Assembly (NCBI GenBank): GCA_904502265.1
Contig: CAJGDT010000036.1
Location: 1-11,455, forward strand
DNA: 11,455 nucleotides
DNA from: an uncultured Barnesiella sp.
GTDB taxonomy: Bacteria; Bacteroidota; Bacteroidia; Bacteroidales; Barnesiellaceae_A
Direction of reading: 5' to 3'
This document shows positions 6,686 to 11,455 of this stretch, one piece after another (positions within the stretch are counted from its first letter, which is position 1; every line of letters begins with the position of its first letter). The notes under the pieces are model-generated. The model saw nothing but the letters and a program-made list of their open reading frames with translations, was not told the DNA's origin and ran no database searches. The translations under genes were made by a program, and so were the position numbers.

Positions 6686-9223
6686 ATGGAAAGAAATTTT
6701 TCTACTCATGCCAAAAGCGTATTGGCATACAGCCGTGAAGAGGCCGGACGCTTGCAAAATACCGATATTTTGCCCGAACATTTATTGTTGGGCATCATTC
6801 GTGATGGAGAAAGTCGTGCCATTGATGCAATACTTAGTCTTGGTATTAACCCATTGTCACTGCGTAAAGCTATTGAAAGTGAGCTCACGGCCGAATCGGA
6901 AATATCTGCCGGTCAAGAGATTACAATTAGCAAGAGTACCGACCGTGTCTTGAAAATGAGTATGTTAGAATCGCGTATGATGAAAAGTAGTGAAACCGAT
7001 ACCGAACATATATTATTGGCCATATTGCGCGATAAGAATACTTCAGCATCTCGTATTTTGAATGACAATAATGTGACATACGATGACGTTTTGTCTTATC
7101 TAAAGGATAATACTGACATTACGAGCTCGCATTCTAAACCACAAATGGGTGCCGGTTTTGAAGAAGATGAAGAAGATGAAGAAGTACCCCGCATGTCTTC
7201 ATCAAGTAGTACGCACCACCAACCTACTACAACATCAACTTCAGGTGGTGATACTCCCGTGCTCGACAATTTCGGCACGGATATGACTCGTGCTGCCGAA
7301 GAGGGACGTTTAGACCCGGTTGTGGGACGAGAAATGGAGATAGAACGATTGGCGCAAATCTTAAGTCGTCGAAAGAAAAATAACCCAATACTTATTGGTG
7401 ATCCCGGAGTGGGCAAATCGGCCATTGTTGAGGGCTTGGCTTTGCGTATAGTGCAGCGTAAAGTATCGCGTGTATTGTTTGGAAAGCGTGTTATATCGCT
7501 TGACGTAGGTTCTATTGTTGCAGGAACAAAATATCGAGGACAGTTTGAGGAGCGTATGAAGGCTATTCTCAATGAATTGTCGAAGAACCCCGATATCATA
7601 CTCTTTATTGATGAAATTCACACTATTGTAGGTGCAGGAGGTGCAACTGGTACACTCGACGCAGCCAATATGCTTAAGCCGGCACTGGCACGAGGTTCGT
7701 TGCAATGTATTGGTGCGACCACACTTGACGAGTATCGCAAAAATATAGAGAAAGATGGTGCTCTTGAGCGTCGTTTTCAAAAGATCTTGGTTGAACCAAC
7801 TACGCAAGAAGAGACTTTGCAAATTTTGCAAAACATAAAGGAACGATATGAAGACCACCATAATGTTACTTATACTGATGATGCATTAGAAGCTTGTGTC
7901 AAACTTACAGCTCGCTATATAAGCGATCGCAACTTCCCTGACAAGGCCATTGATGCTCTTGACGAAGCAGGTTCTCGTGTGCATATTACCAATATTGTGG
8001 TACCTAAAGAGATAGAAGAACTTGAAAAACAGATTGAGGAGGCCGGCAATGAGAAAATGCGTGCTGTAAATGCTCAAAACTATGAGTTGGCGGCAAGTTA
8101 TAGAGACAAATCTCGAGAGTTGCAAGTAAAACTGGAGCAAGCTAAGAAAGAATGGGAGTCGAGAGTGTCACAACATCGTGAATTGGTCGATGAAGAAAAA
8201 ATAGCGGAAGTCGTTGCCATGATGTCGGGTATTCCTGTGCAACGTGTTGCCGAAGGCGAAAACCGTCGTTTGCTCGATATGAATGAGGCAATAAAGGAGG
8301 TTGTCATAGGGCAAGACAAGGCTGTTGACACTGTTGTTAAGGCTATTCAGCGCAATCGTATAGGCCTAAAAGACCCCAATAAACCTATTGGCACATTCTT
8401 ATTCCTTGGCCCTACCGGTGTGGGTAAGACTCACCTCGCCAAGAAATTGGCTGAGCAACTATTCGATAGCAAAGATGCTCTCATACGCATTGATATGAGT
8501 GAGTATATGGAGAAGTTCTCTGTGTCACGATTGGTAGGTGCGCCTCCGGGATATGTGGGTTATGAGGAAGGTGGTCAACTTACCGAAAGAGTACGACGCA
8601 AACCCTACTCTGTTGTGTTGCTTGATGAGATTGAGAAAGCGCACCCCGATACGTTCAACTTGCTGTTGCAAGTGATGGATGAGGGACGTTTGACTGATAG
8701 TTTGGGTCGTCAGGTTGACTTTAAAAATACGGTAATTATACTTACCTCTAATATAGGTACTCGTCAGCTTAAGGACTTTGGTCATGGCGTGGGTTATGCT
8801 GCTCCTGCCATTGATGATAAAGAGAAGTCTCGCCACGTTATCACGAAGGCTCTCAATCGTGCTTTTTCGCCAGAGTTCCTCAATCGTGTTGATGATATTG
8901 TAATGTTCGATCAACTCGATAAAGAGTCAATCTATAAGATTATTGATATTGAGTTGATAGGCTTCCGTAATCGCATTGAACAACTTGGTTATAAGTTGAT
9001 TATCACAGATGATGCTAAGGCTTTTATTGCCGAGAAGGGTTATGATGTGCAATATGGTGCTCGACCGCTGAAGCGTGCTATTCAAAAATATCTTGAGGAT
9101 GAAATGGCAGAGATGATCATTCGTGCAGCCATCCATAATGGTGATACTATCAAGGTCGATTATGACAAGGAGGAAGACAAAATCGTTACTACTATTGTCG
9201 ACACGTCGTTGCTCAATGAGTAA
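6686..9223 (+). CDS. clpC: ClpC-type AAA+ unfoldase, ATP-binding subunit of Clp protease
   Basis: An 845-residue class I Hsp100 protein that unfolds substrates in the cytoplasm, probably for ClpP. It has two ClpN repeats (about 1-145) and a low-complexity acidic and Ser/Thr linker (158-188). The first AAA domain has Walker A GDPGVGKS (238-245), Walker B IILFIDE (304-310), pore-loop Y283 in KYRGQ and arginine-finger residues RR at 362-363. A short middle coiled coil with a UVR-like stretch (about 440-490, 'NYELAASYRDKSRELQ') fits ClpC rather than ClpB, whose middle domain is much longer. The second AAA domain has Walker A GPTGVGKT (575-582), Walker B VVLLDE (643-648), pore loop GYVGY (622-626) and sensor 2 GARPLKR (791-797). 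The ClpP-contact loop is probably near GHGVGYA (699-705). No mcsA, mcsB or ctsR is beside it. All ATPase motifs are intact. Confidence 0.96.
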   Translation: MERNFSTHAKSVLAYSREEAGRLQNTDILPEHLLLGIIRDGESRAIDAILSLGINPLSLRKAIESELTAESEISAGQEITISKSTDRVLKMSMLESRMMKSSETDTEHILLAILRDKNTSASRILNDNNVTYDDVLSYLKDNTDITSSHSKPQMGAGFEEDEEDEEVPRMSSSSSTHHQPTTTSTSGGDTPVLDNFGTDMTRAAEEGRLDPVVGREMEIERLAQILSRRKKNNPILIGDPGVGKSAIVEGLALRIVQRKVSRVLFGKRVISLDVGSIVAGTKYRGQFEERMKAILNELSKNPDIILFIDEIHTIVGAGGATGTLDAANMLKPALARGSLQCIGATTLDEYRKNIEKDGALERRFQKILVEPTTQEETLQILQNIKERYEDHHNVTYTDDALEACVKLTARYISDRNFPDKAIDALDEAGSRVHITNIVVPKEIEELEKQIEEAGNEKMRAVNAQNYELAASYRDKSRELQVKLEQAKKEWESRVSQHRELVDEEKIAEVVAMMSGIPVQRVAEGENRRLLDMNEAIKEVVIGQDKAVDTVVKAIQRNRIGLKDPNKPIGTFLFLGPTGVGKTHLAKKLAEQLFDSKDALIRIDMSEYMEKFSVSRLVGAPPGYVGYEEGGQLTERVRRKPYSVVLLDEIEKAHPDTFNLLLQVMDEGRLTDSLGRQVDFKNTVIILTSNIGTRQLKDFGHGVGYAAPAIDDKEKSRHVITKALNRAFSPEFLNRVDDIVMFDQLDKESIYKIIDIELIGFRNRIEQLGYKLIITDDAKAFIAEKGYDVQYGARPLKRAIQKYLEDEMAEMIIRAAIHNGDTIKVDYDKEEDKIVTTIVDTSLLNE
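7160..7184 (+). repeat. 9-bp tandem repeat in the clpC linker
   Basis: GAAGAAGAT is repeated in tandem, 2.8 copies, encoding alternating Glu/Asp between the ClpN domain and the first AAA domain. The unit is three codons, so slippage would keep the frame and only change the length of the acidic linker. Confidence 0.7.
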
Positions 9224-9241
9224 TTGAAAATATTTTAAGCC

Positions 9242-9275
9242 AAAATGTCAGCCTTACGAGGCTGGCATTTTTTTT
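9242..9275 (+). terminator. Terminator between clpC and htpG
   Basis: AAAATGTCAGCC (9242-9253) pairs with GGCTGGCATTTT (9260-9271) over 12 positions, one of them T-G, around a TTACGA loop. The run of eight T (9268-9275) doubles as the 3' stem arm and the tail. It begins 18 bases after the clpC stop and separates clpC from htpG transcription. Confidence 0.9.
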
Positions 9276-9278
9276 GCT

Positions 9279-9294
9279 TTATATATGACAAAAA
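9279..9294 (+). promoter_or_regulatory. 16-base motif shared with the clpC upstream region (htpG copy)
   Basis: TTATATATGACAAAAA is identical to the copy at 6618-6633. It begins three bases after the T-run of the clpC terminator and ends 25 bases before the htpG ATG. No TAnnTTTG -7 box is found between it and the start codon; the best placed sequence is TAATAATA at 9297-9304, 20 bases after a TTTG at 9273-9276, and this is weak. The motif is therefore the strongest candidate for htpG control. Confidence 0.5.
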
Positions 9295-9319
9295 AGTAAT
9301 AATATTAAAACCATATATC

Positions 9320-11371
9320 ATGCAAAAAGGAACTATAGGGGTAACTACCGATAATATTTTCCCCATTATCAAAAAATTCTTGTATAGTGACCACGAAATT
9401 TTCCTTCGTGAAGTTGTGTCAAATGCTGTAGATGCTACTCAAAAACTCAAGACCTTATCGTCAGTAGGCGAATTCAAGGGCGAATTGGGTACATTGGATG
9501 TGCGTGTAGCTATTGATAAAGAGGCCGGTACACTCACTATCAGCGATAGCGGTGTGGGTATGACAGCCGATGAGATAGAGCGCTACATCAATCAAATAGC
9601 TTTCTCGGGTGCCGAAGAATTTGTCGAGAAATATAAGAATGATGCCAATGCTATTATAGGCCACTTTGGATTGGGTTTCTACTCAACATTCATGGTATCG
9701 AAAAAGGTTGAGATTCGCACACTTTCATTCCGTGAAGGTGCAAAGGCTGTACAGTGGAGTTGCGATGGTACCCCCTCGTTTGAGATGACTGAGATTGAGA
9801 AGGCTAACCGCGGTACTGACATTATTTTATATATCGACGATGAAAATAAAGAATTCCTCGAAACTCAACGTGTAGAGACACTCTTGCGCAAGTATTGTCG
9901 TTTCTTGCCTGTACCTATCATATTTGGTAAAGAACAAGAGTGGAAAGATGGCAAATATGTGGATACCGATGTCGACAAGGTTATCAATAACCTTACTCCT
10001 GCCTGGACACGTAAACCCACCGAACTTACCGACGAGGACTATCGTGAGTTCTATCATGAAATTTGCCCTGGAGCCGATGAGCCTCTCTTCTGGATACACC
10101 TTAATGTTGACTATCCTTTCAATCTTACAGGTATACTCTACTTCCCCAAGATAAAGAGCAACCTTGACCTTAATCGTTACAAAATTCAGTTGTATTGCAA
10201 CCAAGTATATGTAACCGACTCGGTTGAAGGTGTAGTGCCCGATTTCTTGATGCTGTTGCAAGGTGTTATCGACTCTCCCGACATTCCGTTGAATGTGTCA
10301 CGCTCATACTTGCAGAGTGATTCGAACGTGAAGAAAATATCGACCTATATTACCAAAAAAGTTGCCGACCGTCTTCAAGAGATATTTAACAGCGACCGTA
10401 AGCAATTTGAGGAGAAGTGGAACGATATCAAACTCTTTATTGAGTATGGTATGCTCAGCGACGAAAAGTTCTACGAGCGTGCTGCCAAATTTGCATTGTT
10501 GCAAAATACCGATGCTAAATTCTTTACCTTTGAAGAGTATAAAAACATTATAGCCGCAGAGCAAACCGATAAAGATGGCAACCTTATCTATCTTTATGCG
10601 ACAGATAAGACTGCTCAATATAGTTATATCGAGGCTGCAACAGCACGTGGATATGATGTGTTGTTGATGGATGGTCAGCTTGACTCACATTATATAGGAA
10701 TGCTTGAGCAAAAGTTCGAAAAGAGCCGCTTTGTTCGTGTGGATAGTGATGTTGTCGACAATCTTATACGTAAAGAAAACAGCCGTGAAGTAAAACTCAC
10801 AACTCAAGAGCGCGAGGCTATGACTACAGTGTTTAAGTCACAAATACCCACTATTGAGAAGGGCGAATTTATGGTAATGTTTGAGGCTCTTGGCGAGAAT
10901 TCAGCTCCTGTTATGATTACTCAAAGCGAGTATATGCGTCGCATGAAAGAGATGGCGGCTGTACAACCCGGCATGAGCTTCTATGGCGAGTTGCCCGATA
11001 CTTTCAACCTTATTGTCAATACCGATCATCCGTTGTGCAAGAAGGTTCTTGCCGATACTGATGTGGCTTGTAATGAAGCTATTGCTCCTATTGTGTCGAA
11101 ACTTGATGCTGTAAATGCCGAGATTGCACGCCTCAATAATGAGCGTAAGGACAAGAAAGATGAAGAGATACCTGTAGCCGACAAAGAGGCTCTGCGTAAT
11201 GCCGAAAATGAAGCAGCCTACTTGCGCAAGCAACAAGAGGGCGTGTATAGCGAGTATGCTCAAAACAACAACTTGGTAAAACAACTTATCGACCTGGCCT
11301 TGTTGTCGAACAACATGCTTCGTGGTGAAGCTTTGAGCCGTTTTGTTAAGCGCTCATTTGACATGTTATAA
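9320..11371 (+). CDS. htpG: Hsp90-family chaperone HtpG
   Basis: A 683-residue ATP-dependent chaperone of the cytoplasm. The start is placed at ATG 9320 (MQKGTIGVTTDNIFPIIKKF), the conserved Bacteroidales N-terminus. The frame is open back to an ATG at 9245, but that stretch is the clpC terminator and the upstream region. The GHKL ATPase domain (about 1-220) shows E31 and N35 in 'EIFLREVVSNAVDATQK', the lid-base motif DSGVGM (76-81) and GHFGLGFYS (114-122). The middle domain has the ATP-contacting arginine R328 in NVSRSYLQSDSN. The C-terminal dimerisation domain follows from about 500, with MITQSEYMRRMKEM. A charged, predicted coiled-coil insert at about 593-645 is, from memory, typical of Bacteroidales HtpG. 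Length and motifs are complete. It follows clpC on the same strand but behind a strong terminator, so it is probably transcribed separately. Confidence 0.97.
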   Translation: MQKGTIGVTTDNIFPIIKKFLYSDHEIFLREVVSNAVDATQKLKTLSSVGEFKGELGTLDVRVAIDKEAGTLTISDSGVGMTADEIERYINQIAFSGAEEFVEKYKNDANAIIGHFGLGFYSTFMVSKKVEIRTLSFREGAKAVQWSCDGTPSFEMTEIEKANRGTDIILYIDDENKEFLETQRVETLLRKYCRFLPVPIIFGKEQEWKDGKYVDTDVDKVINNLTPAWTRKPTELTDEDYREFYHEICPGADEPLFWIHLNVDYPFNLTGILYFPKIKSNLDLNRYKIQLYCNQVYVTDSVEGVVPDFLMLLQGVIDSPDIPLNVSRSYLQSDSNVKKISTYITKKVADRLQEIFNSDRKQFEEKWNDIKLFIEYGMLSDEKFYERAAKFALLQNTDAKFFTFEEYKNIIAAEQTDKDGNLIYLYATDKTAQYSYIEAATARGYDVLLMDGQLDSHYIGMLEQKFEKSRFVRVDSDVVDNLIRKENSREVKLTTQEREAMTTVFKSQIPTIEKGEFMVMFEALGENSAPVMITQSEYMRRMKEMAAVQPGMSFYGELPDTFNLIVNTDHPLCKKVLADTDVACNEAIAPIVSKLDAVNAEIARLNNERKDKKDEEIPVADKEALRNAENEAAYLRKQQEGVYSEYAQNNNLVKQLIDLALLSNNMLRGEALSRFVKRSFDML

Positions 11372-11398
11372 TCACGAACAATTGAGCTGCCTTGAAAT

Positions 11399-11442
11399 AG
11401 AAGTGGCTGTACCTGATGTTGGGTGCAGCCACTTCTGTTTTT
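11399..11442 (+). terminator. Terminator of htpG
   Basis: A 15-position stem pairs 11399-11413 (AGAAGTGGCTGTACC) with 11422-11436 (GGTGCAGCCACTTCT), one position being a T-G wobble, around an 8-base loop. GTTTTTG follows. It begins 28 bases after the htpG stop. Confidence 0.92.
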
Positions 11443-11455
11443 GTATTAATATCTA

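Noticed and set aside
7096..7861. Minus-strand ORFs of about 166 residues inside clpC
   Set aside because: They are frame shadows of a highly conserved AAA+ coding region, without domains, start signals or a promoter.
9245..9319. N-terminal extension of HtpG from an upstream in-frame ATG
   Set aside because: The extension would be encoded by the clpC terminator hairpin and the shared 16-base motif. The conserved Hsp90 N-terminus begins at the ATG at 9320.

Overview
The window comes from a member of the Bacteroidota, most likely order Bacteroidales. Several signs agree. GyrA, HtpG and ClpC read as typical Bacteroidales proteins. The first gene ends in a type IX secretion (T9SS) sorting domain. 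Upstream regions carry the Bacteroidota -7 box TAnnTTTG, and most genes have A/T-rich leaders instead of Shine-Dalgarno sites. Family-level placement (for example Muribaculaceae or Prevotellaceae) cannot be decided from sequence reading alone.

Layout: (1) 1-1416, + strand: the 3' part of a secreted GLUG-repeat protein with a C-terminal T9SS sorting domain, closed by a strong hairpin terminator. (2) 1559-1723, + strand: a 54-residue YqaE/Pmp3-type membrane protein. (3) 1750-2361, - strand: a NYN-domain (PIN-like) putative ribonuclease, convergent with the small gene; its upstream region holds -7 boxes and a 44-bp imperfect inverted repeat. (4) 3870-6410 and 2559-3833, - strand: gyrA followed after 36 nt by a signal-peptide TPR protein, probably one transcript ending at a 12-bp hairpin terminator. 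(5) 6686-9223 and 9320-11371, + strand: clpC and htpG, divergent from gyrA, each followed by its own terminator.

The right half is a housekeeping and stress cluster: DNA supercoiling (GyrA), protein unfolding and degradation (ClpC) and chaperoning (HtpG). All core genes look intact; only the first gene is cut, by the window edge. I see no mobile element, CRISPR array, tRNA or rRNA, and no convincing new defence or biosynthetic system. The most notable signals are regulatory. An identical 16-base motif (TTATATATGACAAAAA) lies upstream of both clpC and htpG. A 16-bp alternating purine-pyrimidine GC run sits in the gyrA leader. A long inverted repeat overlaps the NYN gene promoter region.
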